From contig JAUMWW010000003.1 of NCBI GenBank assembly GCA_030529445.1, positions 62,001 to 126,000 on the forward strand: a stretch of 64,000 bases of DNA, given 5' to 3'. The DNA comes from Johnsonella sp. GTDB lineage: Bacteria > Bacillota > Clostridia > Lachnospirales > Lachnospiraceae. The position numbers were made by a program, and so were the translations under genes. The notes beneath the pieces are model-generated. The model was not told the origin of the DNA. It did not search any database and saw only the letters and a list, made by a program, of their open reading frames with translations. Each line of letters starts with the position of its first letter. Position 1 is the stretch's first letter. Below are positions 53,549 through 62,183 of this stretch, piece after piece.

Positions 53549-54643
53549 ATGACTAAGCCCATAACCGACTATCAGAGCTTTTTTGCCGAAGCGAAGGAGG
53601 CAATAGCAGAGGCGAGAGAGTTGCAGTGGGAAGAGATGAGGCTTTCGGACGAGGAAGCCCATATAGCGGAGGATATAGAGAATGAAAGCAGGGCGCTCAG
53701 CGAGAGGATCGCTTCCACGATCAAGCTCAGGCGTGATGAGGTAAGCCAGACCTATGACGATGAGATCGCCAAGGCAAAAGATAACTTGAAAAAAGTGAAA
53801 ACAAAAAGAGAGAAGGCAAAGAATCAGGGGATTAAGGACAGAATCAAGGAAGAGACGATGGATCTTCGCTATGAGAACAGAGACTTGAAAAACCATATCA
53901 AGGATATCTTTAACCGTAATAATGTGCCCGGATTCTGCAATTCAAAGCTCTATTATACCCTCTACTTTCCCCATAGGGTAGGCGAGTTTTTTACGATATT
54001 TATCATCTTTCTGATCTGTTTTGCCCTGCTTCCGATCCTGAGTTTCTATCTGATTCCGCAGAGGCAGACTTATCATCTGATCATTATTTATCTCTCTGCC
54101 GTGATCCTCTTCGGAGGGCTCTATATGCTGATCGGAAATATCACGAAAATCAGCCATCTTGAGATTTTAAAAGAAGGCAGAAGGTTTCGGGACGATATAG
54201 AGAGCAATAAGAAAAAAATCATGGTGATCACCAAGAGCATCAATAATGATAAGGATGAGAAGAAGTATGATCTGGCGGGATTTGATGACGAGATAGCCCA
54301 TATCGAGCAGGATCTTGCCGATATCAGCATGAAGAAGCAGGAGGCGCTCAATACTTTTGAGAGCGTGACAAAGAATATCATCATAGACGAGATCAACGAA
54401 AGCGTCAGACCGAGGATGGATATCATCCATGAGGATTATAAGCTGGTCAGTGAAGCGCTTCGGGAGGTCAGAATGCAGCTGAAGGAAAAAAATATTTATA
54501 TCTCCGATCATTTTGAGGTATATCTGGGGAAGGAATTTTTAGATGAGGAAAAAATCGATGCCTTATCCGAAATCATGGAAAGATCGATTGTAACCAATTT
54601 AAGCGAAGCAATCGAAGAGTATAATAATCAGACGGAAGAATAA
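53549..54643 (+). CDS. Coiled-coil membrane protein of unknown function
   Basis: The 364-residue protein has a long N-terminal coiled coil (about 10-120), two membrane segments (about 150-170 and 177-197) and a second coiled coil (about 205-350), so both ends are probably cytoplasmic. AAAGGAG lies upstream of the ATG. I do not recognise a family. It stands divergent to the small protein gene and is followed after three bases by the DUF5711 gene, with which it may form an operon. Confidence 0.75.
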   Translation: MTKPITDYQSFFAEAKEAIAEARELQWEEMRLSDEEAHIAEDIENESRALSERIASTIKLRRDEVSQTYDDEIAKAKDNLKKVKTKREKAKNQGIKDRIKEETMDLRYENRDLKNHIKDIFNRNNVPGFCNSKLYYTLYFPHRVGEFFTIFIIFLICFALLPILSFYLIPQRQTYHLIIIYLSAVILFGGLYMLIGNITKISHLEILKEGRRFRDDIESNKKKIMVITKSINNDKDEKKYDLAGFDDEIAHIEQDLADISMKKQEALNTFESVTKNIIIDEINESVRPRMDIIHEDYKLVSEALREVRMQLKEKNIYISDHFEVYLGKEFLDEEKIDALSEIMERSIVTNLSEAIEEYNNQTEE

Positions 54644-54646
54644 TTG

Positions 54647-55912
54647 ATGGAAAGATTTGAAAACAGGCAAAGTAAAAAAGAAGAGCTCAAGAGCAGGATG
54701 ATCAGCAGTACGGGAGCGACCGAGCAGAGCGAGGAATCCGGGCGCAGAGAGGAGGCGCTTAAGAAAAGCAGGAAGCCCGCTCCGGGACTGGGAGAGAGGC
54801 TTAGACCGCTTTTTGTCGTTCTTGCCGTATTTCTCGTTCTTGCCGCAATCTGGCAGCTTTATATAAGGTTTTACAGGTATAAAGACTATACGGTGACCCA
54901 GGTCAGGGATATCAGCGTGGGAAGTACCGTCGGTTTTGCCGGCTTCGGAGGAGGAATACTGAAATATTCCAAGGACGGAGTGATCATGCTTGACAGAAAC
55001 GGGAAAGAGATTTGGGTCGAAAGCTACGGGATGAAGGATCCCATCATATCGGTAAACGGCGACTATGCCGTGATAGCGGATCGGGACGGAAACGATATAT
55101 GTATTTTTGATAAAAATAAAAAAATCAGCAGTCTTAAAACCGTGCTTCCGATCACCAGGCTGACTTCGGCTGCAAACGGAGTCTGTGCCGTGATCTCGGA
55201 GAGCGCAAGAGCCGCCTATGTATATATTTATGATAAGAACGGAACGAAGATTGCGGATTTGGAGTTTTTGATGAACGGAAGCGGATATCCGACCGACATT
55301 GCGCTTTCTCCGGACGGGAGCAGGCTGATGACCTCTCTCCAATATATTGACGGGGATGATTTGAGAGGAAGAGTGGCATTTTATGATTTCTCGGATAAGG
55401 GAGAAAGCATACTTAACCGTCTGGTCGGCGGATTTGACGATCCTTTCGGAGAGAGCCTGATCGGGAGAGTGCATTATCTGAGTTCGATTTATTCCTGTGC
55501 GGTTGCGGATACGGGGCTGTATTTCTTCTCATCGAAAAACCTGCTTTCGCCCGAAATTATCAAGGAACATCAATTTGAAGAGGAGATCCGCAGCGTTTGC
55601 AAGAGCGGAGAGAATATCGCCGTGGTCTTAAATAACGATTCGCCGGAGCACCCCTATCGACTGATCGTATATAATGCGACGGGAGAAAAGGTGCTTTCCA
55701 AGGAATTTTCTTATGAGTACCAATACCTGGATATGGACGGGGGTTATGTATTCCTCTACAATAGCGATTCCGCTCTTTTTTATAATAAGTCGGGTACGGC
55801 GAAATACCGGGGAAATACGGATTTCCAGGTCTTGAAGTTTTTTAAGGCAAACCTGCCCAATGAGTTTATTTTTGTGGGGGGAACGCAGATTAAAACCGTG
55901 AAATTAAAATAA
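54647..55912 (+). CDS. DUF5711 membrane-anchored beta-propeller-like protein
   Basis: The 421-residue protein has a charged cytoplasmic N terminus, one membrane segment (about 55-75) and a large outside region. That region is made of repeated blades with VGFAGFGGGILKYSKDGV, ALSPDGSRLMTSL and DMDGGYVFLYN, as expected for a propeller. It fits what I recall of DUF5711, whose function is unknown. The ATG at 54647 is preceded by a weak GGAAGA and lies three bases after the coiled-coil gene. Confidence 0.8.
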   Translation: MERFENRQSKKEELKSRMISSTGATEQSEESGRREEALKKSRKPAPGLGERLRPLFVVLAVFLVLAAIWQLYIRFYRYKDYTVTQVRDISVGSTVGFAGFGGGILKYSKDGVIMLDRNGKEIWVESYGMKDPIISVNGDYAVIADRDGNDICIFDKNKKISSLKTVLPITRLTSAANGVCAVISESARAAYVYIYDKNGTKIADLEFLMNGSGYPTDIALSPDGSRLMTSLQYIDGDDLRGRVAFYDFSDKGESILNRLVGGFDDPFGESLIGRVHYLSSIYSCAVADTGLYFFSSKNLLSPEIIKEHQFEEEIRSVCKSGENIAVVLNNDSPEHPYRLIVYNATGEKVLSKEFSYEYQYLDMDGGYVFLYNSDSALFYNKSGTAKYRGNTDFQVLKFFKANLPNEFIFVGGTQIKTVKLK

Positions 55913-55937
55913 ATACTTAAGCAAAGAGGTCAGAGAA

Positions 55938-56882
55938 ATGAGTACGATTTGTATCGGTGCGGATGTGGGAGGAACGAGCATAAAGCTTGGGATATTTAGC
56001 TTAGACGGAAGCATGATAAAAAAATGGGAAATCAAAACGAGAAGGGAAGATAACTGCAAAGCGGTGATCGGGGATATTGCCGCTTCCATCAGAGAGGAGT
56101 TGGAAAAGGCAGGCTATCGCCTGAGAGACTGCGTGGGGATAGGAATGGGCGTTCCCGGTCCGGTAATGCCAAACGGCTATGTCGAGGTATGTGTCAATCT
56201 GGGCTGGAGAGACAGATATCCTGCGAGAGAGCTTTCCGATATTTTAGAAGGTATTCCGGTCAGAATAGGCAATGATGCGAATATCGCCGCTCTCGGGGAA
56301 ACATGGCAGGGAGGAGCGAAGGGCTTTCGTGATGTGGTAATGGTTACTCTCGGAACGGGAGTCGGAGGAGGAATCATCATCGACAATAAAATCGTCGAGG
56401 GCAGGCACGGGCTTGCGGGCGAGATCGGTCATATCCATATCAGAGAGGGAGAGAAGGAGTTTTGCAATTGTGGAGGCAGGGGCTGCCTGGAACAGGTGGC
56501 AAGCGCAACGGGAATTGCAAGGGAGGCAAAAAGACTGCTTACTTCAAGACCCTCGGAGGAATCTCGGATGAGAAAGCACGGAGAGCATCTGAGCGCAAAA
56601 AATGTTCTGGATGCGGCAAAAGCAGGAGATAAGCTTGCCGGAGAGGTTATGGATACGGTTGCCGACTTTCTCGGGCTTGCGCTTTCCTATCTGACCTTGA
56701 CGATAGATCCGGATGTATTCGTAATCGGAGGAGGAGTTTCTAAGGCGGGCAGTTTTCTGAGCGAGAAGATTGAAGAGGCGCATGCAAAATATCTGGCGAT
56801 TTCAAAGAAACATCCGAAGATAGTGCTCGCCACTCTGGGAAATGATGCGGGAATTTACGGGGGAGCGAGACTGGTGCTCTGA
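55938..56882 (+). CDS. ROK-family glucokinase
   Basis: The 314-residue sugar kinase has the ATP-site GADVGGTSIKLGIF, the catalytic NDANIAALGE, TLGTGVGGGII and the zinc motif CNCGGRGCLE with GHIHI just before it. These are ROK glucokinase features. It phosphorylates glucose for glycolysis, consistent with pgi and the phosphofructokinase nearby. AGAGG lies upstream of the ATG. It ends 11 bases before the convergent tadA stop. A ROK kinase for another hexose is possible, but glucose is most likely. Confidence 0.92.
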   Translation: MSTICIGADVGGTSIKLGIFSLDGSMIKKWEIKTRREDNCKAVIGDIAASIREELEKAGYRLRDCVGIGMGVPGPVMPNGYVEVCVNLGWRDRYPARELSDILEGIPVRIGNDANIAALGETWQGGAKGFRDVVMVTLGTGVGGGIIIDNKIVEGRHGLAGEIGHIHIREGEKEFCNCGGRGCLEQVASATGIAREAKRLLTSRPSEESRMRKHGEHLSAKNVLDAAKAGDKLAGEVMDTVADFLGLALSYLTLTIDPDVFVIGGGVSKAGSFLSEKIEEAHAKYLAISKKHPKIVLATLGNDAGIYGGARLVL

Positions 56883-56892
56883 TTTTCGGGAC

Positions 56893-57354
56893 TCAGGAAA
56901 GGCGGCGCAGTTTTTTAAAAAAGGATTTCATCAGCAGGGAGCATTCCTCTTGGATGTCTCCCTCGCATATTTTTAAATCCACCTGATGATTCAGGCGCTC
57001 CACGTGAAAAAGATCCAAAACGGAGCCGGCACAGCCCGCCTTGGGATTCATGCAGCCGATGACGACTCTCGGAATCCTCGCCTGAACGATGGCGCCGGCG
57101 CACATAGGGCAGGGCTCGAGAGTGATATACATCGTACAGCCTTCCAGCCTCCAGTCACCGAGCTTTTTGCAGGCTTTTTTGATGGCGAGTATTTCCGCAT
57201 GGGAGAGCGTGGATTTATCTTTAATTCTTTTATTATATGCACGGGCAATGATCTTATCCTGATAGACGATGACGCAGCCGATCGGGACCTCATTGATTTC
57301 ATATGCTTTTTTTGCCTGCTTGATCGCAGCCTTCATAAACTGCTTGTCTTTCAT
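56893..57354 (-). CDS. tadA: tRNA-specific adenosine deaminase
   Basis: The 153-residue enzyme has the zinc and catalytic residues of TadA, HAE (His52, Glu54) and PCPMC (Cys82, Cys85). It converts the wobble adenosine of tRNA-Arg(ACG) to inosine. The start at 57354 has AGGGGA about nine bases upstream on the minus strand; the longer open frame upstream lacks signals and crosses the divergent promoters. The name is shared with, but unrelated to, the pilus ATPase TadA. Confidence 0.95.
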   Translation of the reverse strand: MKDKQFMKAAIKQAKKAYEINEVPIGCVIVYQDKIIARAYNKRIKDKSTLSHAEILAIKKACKKLGDWRLEGCTMYITLEPCPMCAGAIVQARIPRVVIGCMNPKAGCAGSVLDLFHVERLNHQVDLKICEGDIQEECSLLMKSFFKKLRRLS

Positions 57355-57404
57355 TATTTTTCCCCTATTTCTTATGGATTTTGTTATACTTAAAACTAAA
57401 AAAG

Positions 57405-57434
57405 TGCTATACTGTAGTAAGTATAGCTTATAAT
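57405..57434 (+). promoter_or_regulatory. Promoter region of the two-component system
   Basis: TGCTATACT (57405-57413) is an extended -10 element, and a further TATAAT lies at 57429-57434. Either could start the response regulator transcript. The region is shared with the divergent tadA gene. Confidence 0.5.
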
Positions 57435-57463
57435 ATCTAAAAATAAAACAGGAGTATATCGGT

Positions 57464-58159
57464 ATGCAGAAAATATTAGTTTGCGATGATGATAAGGAAA
57501 TTGTAGAGGCGATCAATATTTATCTTTCCGGAGAAGGCTTTGAAGTCATCGGAGTTTATGACGGCTATGACGCGCTCAAGGTGATTGAAGAGGAAAAGGT
57601 TGATCTGATGATTATTGACGTAATGATGCCCGGACTCGACGGAATCAGGACTACGCTGAAGGTAAGGGAGAGCAGCTCCATACCGATTATTATTCTTTCC
57701 GCAAAATCAGAAGATACGGATAAGATACTGGGTCTGAATATAGGGGCGGATGATTACCTGACCAAGCCATTTAATCCGCTTGAACTGGTGGCGAGAGTAA
57801 AGAGCCATATCAGGCGTTATACGAAGCTCGGCAATCTCAACGTGCAGCCGGATTCGCAGATTTTCAAATGCGGAGATCTGGAGATCAATGATGATACGAA
57901 GGAGGTTCTCGTAAGCGGCGAGCTGATCAAGCTTACGCCGATAGAGTATAATATTCTTCTGCTTTTAACCAAAAATGCGGGAAAGGTATATTCGATAGAC
58001 GAGATCTATGAACAGATCTGGAATGAGGAGGCAATCGGAGCGGATAATACCGTGGCGGTGCATATCCGTCATATCAGGGAAAAGATAGAAATCAATCCGA
58101 GGGAGCCCAGATATCTGAAGGTCGTATGGGGAGTCGGCTATAAAGTGGAGAAGCAATAA
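57464..58159 (+). CDS. OmpR/PhoB-family response regulator
   Basis: The 231-residue protein has a receiver domain with the acidic pair DDD (8-10), the phospho-acceptor Asp52 in IIDVMMPG and the conserved Lys101 in TKPF. A winged-helix DNA-binding domain (about 130-230) follows, with TPIEYNILLLLTKNAGKV and VWGVGYKVE. AGGAG lies upstream of the start. It is followed by the sensor kinase gene after 24 bases. The target genes and signal are unknown; the VanR/PhoP-like architecture suggests envelope or nutrient signals. Confidence 0.95.
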   Translation: MQKILVCDDDKEIVEAINIYLSGEGFEVIGVYDGYDALKVIEEEKVDLMIIDVMMPGLDGIRTTLKVRESSSIPIIILSAKSEDTDKILGLNIGADDYLTKPFNPLELVARVKSHIRRYTKLGNLNVQPDSQIFKCGDLEINDDTKEVLVSGELIKLTPIEYNILLLLTKNAGKVYSIDEIYEQIWNEEAIGADNTVAVHIRHIREKIEINPREPRYLKVVWGVGYKVEKQ

Positions 58160-58183
58160 GACGGAGATAAAAATCAAGTTGAG

Positions 58184-60496
58184 ATGAAAAAATATACGAA
58201 ATTTATGATGGGAAAAGCGGTGCTGATTCTGCTGCATTTTATTGCATTTGCATGTTTTGTCGCCGGGGTTTCCCTTCTTTATACCAACGATAATTTCAAA
58301 AAGGGAATCGGCTGGGTAAACTCCGAGGTTTATGAAGATTCTCTTGCCTTTTCAAATCAGATGGAGCAGGATATAGAGGATATTTTTCATTATATTCAGC
58401 TCAGGGATGTATTTGAATCGGAGGGAAGCTTGAATATCCATTCCGATATGTTCAATATCAATATAGGTCCCGGGGATGACAGAAGCTATACGATGCAGGA
58501 TGTGATGAATATCGCTTCGCAGACCGGATACTATATCGATCAGGATTATACGATCAGAAAGTCGAAGGAGAAGGGAGGGGGAAAAGCATCCGACAAGACG
58601 CAGGAGGATGAAAAATCCCTGCCGGAGGCCTCCTATCTGGTCAACTGGAAAAGCTATGCGATGAATGAGAAGCTTAAGGAGCCCGGAGATAAGTATATGA
58701 CGCTCAGCAGTCTCATTATAGAGAGCATAGAGAAGTTCAATCTTTATAATAAGGCTTATCGGAGGCTTTTTCTGACACCCTCCAATCTTAAATTTAAGAT
58801 TATCTATGAGGATGCGCTTTTTACCAATGAGAAGAAGCTCAACGAAGAGAGCATCAGAGCCTACGGAAAATATCTGAAGCTGAGTTCCGAAATCATTACG
58901 GCGGAAAGCAATCTGAAGATGGTGCCCCCGAATCTCGTCTACCTTGCTTCCGAAAGCGAAGGATATATGAATTCGGATTATACCATATATATCGCCGTGG
59001 ATACCCGGTTTACGGAGGATGATCCTTACCGATTCGGCAATAAGAACTACCTCAAGGAAAGAGATATTTATTTTTACGGAATGATTATCGCGGCATCGGC
59101 TCTGCTTCTGATGCTGCTGACCTTCATCCTGATGCTTGCGGTGGCGGGAAAGCAGTACAGAAAGTCGAAAGATTATAAGCTTTTAAGCATAGACAGGCTT
59201 TCCGTGGAAAGCAATATCCTTATTTGCATCTTTGCCATAATTGTGCTCTTGTTTATTGCGGAAAAGGCGGGAGCGAAAGTCCTGCATATTTATCTTGCGG
59301 AAAAAGACTGGAGATTCGGAGAGGCGATGATGCAGTATGTGGCGGTGTACTGCTGTGTGCTCTTTACCCTGCTTTCGATTGTCAGGGGAGCAAAGGCGGG
59401 GATTCTCTGGAAGAACAGCCTGATGAGGAAAGCCCTGAAGGAGACGAAGCTGTATACGGTGAAGCATTCGTATTCCAAGGTGCTGATTTATTCTTTCGGT
59501 TTTTATTTCCTGGTCAATATTCTGATCGGTTTCGGAATCAGCATCCTCTTTTTCAAAGAAACGATGCTGGTACAGAGATTTGTTACCTCCGCATTGATTC
59601 TGTTCTTTTTGCTCTTTAATATATTCGCATTTCATATGCTGTATAAAAAAGCCGCGCAAAACGATAAGCTCGATATGGCGGTCAGATCGATATCGGGCGG
59701 AGATATCGCTTATAAACTCAAGCTTGAAGATTTTACCGGCAGATCGGTCGAAGTTGCGCAAAACATCAATAATATCAGCTGCGGGCTGGAAAATGCCATC
59801 AGCGAGCAGGTCAAGAGCGAGAGGATGAAAGCCGATCTGATCACCAATGTATCCCATGATATCAAAACACCGCTGACTTCGATTATCAATTATGTGGATC
59901 TGATTAAGAGGGAAAATTCCCAGAATCCGAAGATCAGAGAGTATATCGATATTCTGGAAAAAAAATCTCACCATTTGAAGACTCTGACGGAGGATTTAGT
60001 GGAGGCGAGCAAGGTATCGAGCGGGAATATTTCCGTAGATCTGAGGGAGCTGGATCTGATTGAGATGATACAGCAGACCAACGGGGAGTTTGAAGAAAAA
60101 TACAAATCCAAGGGCTTAAGCATTATTTCGGATTTTTCGGATCAGCCGGCGCTGATCCGGGCGGATGGAAGGCATTTATGGAGAGTGCTGGAGAATATCT
60201 ACAATAATGCATATAAATATGCGATCGCCTCATCCAGGGTTTATATTTCCGTGGTCATAAAAGAAGGGGAAGCGGTTTTTACGATGAAGAATGTTTCGGA
60301 AAGACCGCTGAATATCAGCCCGGAGGAATTGACGGAGAGATTTGTGCGCGGAGATGTGAGCAGGACGACGGAAGGCAGCGGCTTAGGGCTCTCGATTGCA
60401 AAATCCCTGACTCTGCTGCAAGGAGGGAAATTTGAAATAAAAATAGACGGCGATCTCTTCAAGGTCATTTTGAAATTTTCCTTAGCGGAGGCTTAG
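58184..60496 (+). CDS. Membrane sensor histidine kinase
   Basis: The 770-residue kinase has one N-terminal membrane helix (about 9-32) and an extracytoplasmic region of about 260 residues with no recognised sensor fold. Five more helices follow (about 300-500). The HisKA domain has NVSHDIKTP (His558), and the HATPase domain has NNAYKYA and GSGLGLSIAKSL. The large outer loop and the extra helices are unlike a simple two-helix sensor. The ribosome binding site is weak, suggesting lower output than the regulator gene. It partners the regulator encoded upstream. Confidence 0.93.
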   Translation: MKKYTKFMMGKAVLILLHFIAFACFVAGVSLLYTNDNFKKGIGWVNSEVYEDSLAFSNQMEQDIEDIFHYIQLRDVFESEGSLNIHSDMFNINIGPGDDRSYTMQDVMNIASQTGYYIDQDYTIRKSKEKGGGKASDKTQEDEKSLPEASYLVNWKSYAMNEKLKEPGDKYMTLSSLIIESIEKFNLYNKAYRRLFLTPSNLKFKIIYEDALFTNEKKLNEESIRAYGKYLKLSSEIITAESNLKMVPPNLVYLASESEGYMNSDYTIYIAVDTRFTEDDPYRFGNKNYLKERDIYFYGMIIAASALLLMLLTFILMLAVAGKQYRKSKDYKLLSIDRLSVESNILICIFAIIVLLFIAEKAGAKVLHIYLAEKDWRFGEAMMQYVAVYCCVLFTLLSIVRGAKAGILWKNSLMRKALKETKLYTVKHSYSKVLIYSFGFYFLVNILIGFGISILFFKETMLVQRFVTSALILFFLLFNIFAFHMLYKKAAQNDKLDMAVRSISGGDIAYKLKLEDFTGRSVEVAQNINNISCGLENAISEQVKSERMKADLITNVSHDIKTPLTSIINYVDLIKRENSQNPKIREYIDILEKKSHHLKTLTEDLVEASKVSSGNISVDLRELDLIEMIQQTNGEFEEKYKSKGLSIISDFSDQPALIRADGRHLWRVLENIYNNAYKYAIASSRVYISVVIKEGEAVFTMKNVSERPLNISPEELTERFVRGDVSRTTEGSGLGLSIAKSLTLLQGGKFEIKIDGDLFKVILKFSLAEA

Positions 60497-60576
60497 GAGT
60501 AAAAAAGGAGATCCTCCTCGGGAAAAACAGCGCAAAAGGGCGGAGGCATTCCCGCTGCGGGAGGATATTTCCGCAC

Positions 60577-60606
60577 TTGACAAAGAAGGCGGATAGAGAT
60601 TATACT
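60577..60606 (+). promoter_or_regulatory. Promoter of the SRP RNA
   Basis: TTGACA (60577-60582) is perfect and TATACT (60601-60606) is one base from consensus, spaced by 18 bases. The mapped 5' end of the RNA would fall about six bases after the -10. Confidence 0.88.
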
Positions 60607-60611
60607 TAAGA

Positions 60612-60876
60612 TCCGCACAGCCGGGGAGATGGCGGTGCCCTGTATCTGCAATCCGCCTTAGCAGAGGTGATATCCCGCCCCGGATGAGAGGCTGTAAGGC
60701 TGCCCACGGTAAGTGGTGCTGACACGAGGGTCCTTGCGCAACAGAGACTTGTGAACCTTGTCAGGGCAGGAATGCAGCAGCAATAAGCAGGAACTTCTGT
60801 GTGCCGTAAGATTGCCGTCGTCGAGCTAACTGCCGTGGTAACGTTTATGGCCAGCATTCAAAGCGGGATGTGCGGA
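60612..60876 (+). ncRNA. ffs: Signal recognition particle RNA, large (Bacillus-like) type
   Basis: The 5' TCCGCACA (60612-60619) pairs with the 3' TGTGCGGA (60869-60876), closing a 265-base RNA. The helix-8 core with the conserved GTCAGG, GGAA, AGCAG and TAAG bulge elements is present (about 60750-60790). The Alu-domain GGTGCCCTGTA and the GAGCTAACTGC segment match the B. subtilis scRNA closely. The length and Alu domain show the large form, not the 4.5S form. It binds Ffh and targets nascent membrane proteins. It has its own promoter and terminator. Confidence 0.95.
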
Positions 60877-60890
60877 AAAAAGAATGCAGA

Positions 60891-60917
60891 GACACTCTTA
60901 AGGGTGTCTTTTTCTTT
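60891..60917 (+). terminator. Terminator of the SRP RNA
   Basis: GACACTC (60891-60897) pairs with GGGTGTC (60902-60908) around TTAA, followed by TTTTTCTTTT. Confidence 0.9.
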
Positions 60918-60942
60918 TCCCGATCTTTCGTCAATATTCCTA

Positions 60943-60971
60943 TTGTCAGTGTTTTTATTTGCGATTATACT
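60943..60971 (+). promoter_or_regulatory. Promoter of the phosphofructokinase gene
   Basis: TTGTCA (60943-60948) and TATACT (60966-60971) are spaced by 17 bases, about 80 bases before the start codon. Confidence 0.75.
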
Positions 60972-61049
60972 TATATTCGGAGCATTATGTTTTAGAGAAG
61001 AAATGCGAAGCCGTTTTATTGTTTTGATCGAAGAGGAAGAGGTGCTTAA

Positions 61050-62129
61050 ATGCTTAGAGTAGGAATGTTGACGAGCGGAGGAGATTGTCAGGCGCTGAAT
61101 GCAACGATGCGTGGAGCGGCGAAGGCATTATACAAGATGGAGAAAGATGTCGAGATCATAGGATTTAAAGACGGATATAAGGGCTTGATCTACTCCGATT
61201 ATGAGGTGATGAAGCCGGAGCAGTTTTCCGGACTGCTGACCAGAGGGGGGACGATACTCGGCACGAGCCGCCAGCCCTTTAAGCAGATGCAGGTAATCGG
61301 AGAGGACGGCTTAGATAAGGTCGCGGCGATGAAGAATACCTATAAGAAGCTGAAACTGGACTGCCTGGTCGTGCTCGGAGGAAACGGAAGCCAGAAAACG
61401 GCAAATCTGCTTTCCAAGGAGGGGCTCAATATCATAGGGCTCCCGAAGACGATAGATAACGATCTTTATCAGACGGATATCACCTTCGGTTTTTACAGTG
61501 CGGTCAGGGTGGCGACCAACGCAATCGATGATATTCATACAACAGCCGCTTCGCATGGAAGGATTTTCATCGTGGAGGTTATGGGGCATAAGGTGGGATG
61601 GCTCACGCTATATGCGGGAATCGCAGGCGGGGCGGATCTTATTTTGATTCCCGAGATACCGTATGATATCGGGGTGGTATCCGAAGCCATCATGGAGAGG
61701 ACGAGACAGGGAAAGAAATTTTCGATTATTGCGATTGCGGAAGGGGCGATATCGAAAGAGGATGCCAAGCTGGGCAAAAAAGAGCTGAAAGAGAAGATCA
61801 AGAGCAGGAAATACCCCTCCGTTGCCTACGAATTGGCTGCAAAGATAGAAGAAATGACGGGGCAGGAGGTCAGGGTGACGGTTCCCGGTCATATGCAAAG
61901 AGGGGGCATACCAAGCTCGACCGACAGGGTTATCTCAACCAGAATAGGAGCAAAATGCGCAGAAATGATCGGGGAAAAGGATTTCGGAAAGATGGTCGCG
62001 GTGCGGGGAGAGGAGCTGGTAGGCGTTCCGCTCTCGGAGATTGCCGGAAAGCTTAAGACCGTAGATCCGAAGGCTTCCATCATCAGAGAGGCGAGGCTGG
62101 TCGGAATCAATTTCGGAGATGTATTATAG
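61050..62129 (+). CDS. 6-phosphofructokinase with mixed ATP/PPi signature
   Basis: The 359-residue enzyme phosphorylates fructose-6-phosphate. The nucleotide-site motif is GGNGS (110-114), where Gly113 aligns with E. coli Gly104 as in ATP-dependent enzymes, but Asn112 replaces the usual Asp103. The catalytic loop is PKTIDND (132-138), with Lys133 where ATP enzymes have Gly124, a feature of PPi-dependent enzymes. SGGDCQALN at the N terminus also leans to the PPi/clade X side. The donor is therefore uncertain. GAGG lies upstream of the start. Confidence 0.9.
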   Translation: MLRVGMLTSGGDCQALNATMRGAAKALYKMEKDVEIIGFKDGYKGLIYSDYEVMKPEQFSGLLTRGGTILGTSRQPFKQMQVIGEDGLDKVAAMKNTYKKLKLDCLVVLGGNGSQKTANLLSKEGLNIIGLPKTIDNDLYQTDITFGFYSAVRVATNAIDDIHTTAASHGRIFIVEVMGHKVGWLTLYAGIAGGADLILIPEIPYDIGVVSEAIMERTRQGKKFSIIAIAEGAISKEDAKLGKKELKEKIKSRKYPSVAYELAAKIEEMTGQEVRVTVPGHMQRGGIPSSTDRVISTRIGAKCAEMIGEKDFGKMVAVRGEELVGVPLSEIAGKLKTVDPKASIIREARLVGINFGDVL

Positions 62130-62183
62130 CGGCAAGGCAGAGCGCCGGAAAGCCGGAAAACGAAAAAGAAAGGAAAGCCCATT

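Noticed and set aside
60799-61062. An 87-codon frame over the end of the SRP RNA
   Set aside because: It overlaps the conserved RNA, its terminator and the next promoter.
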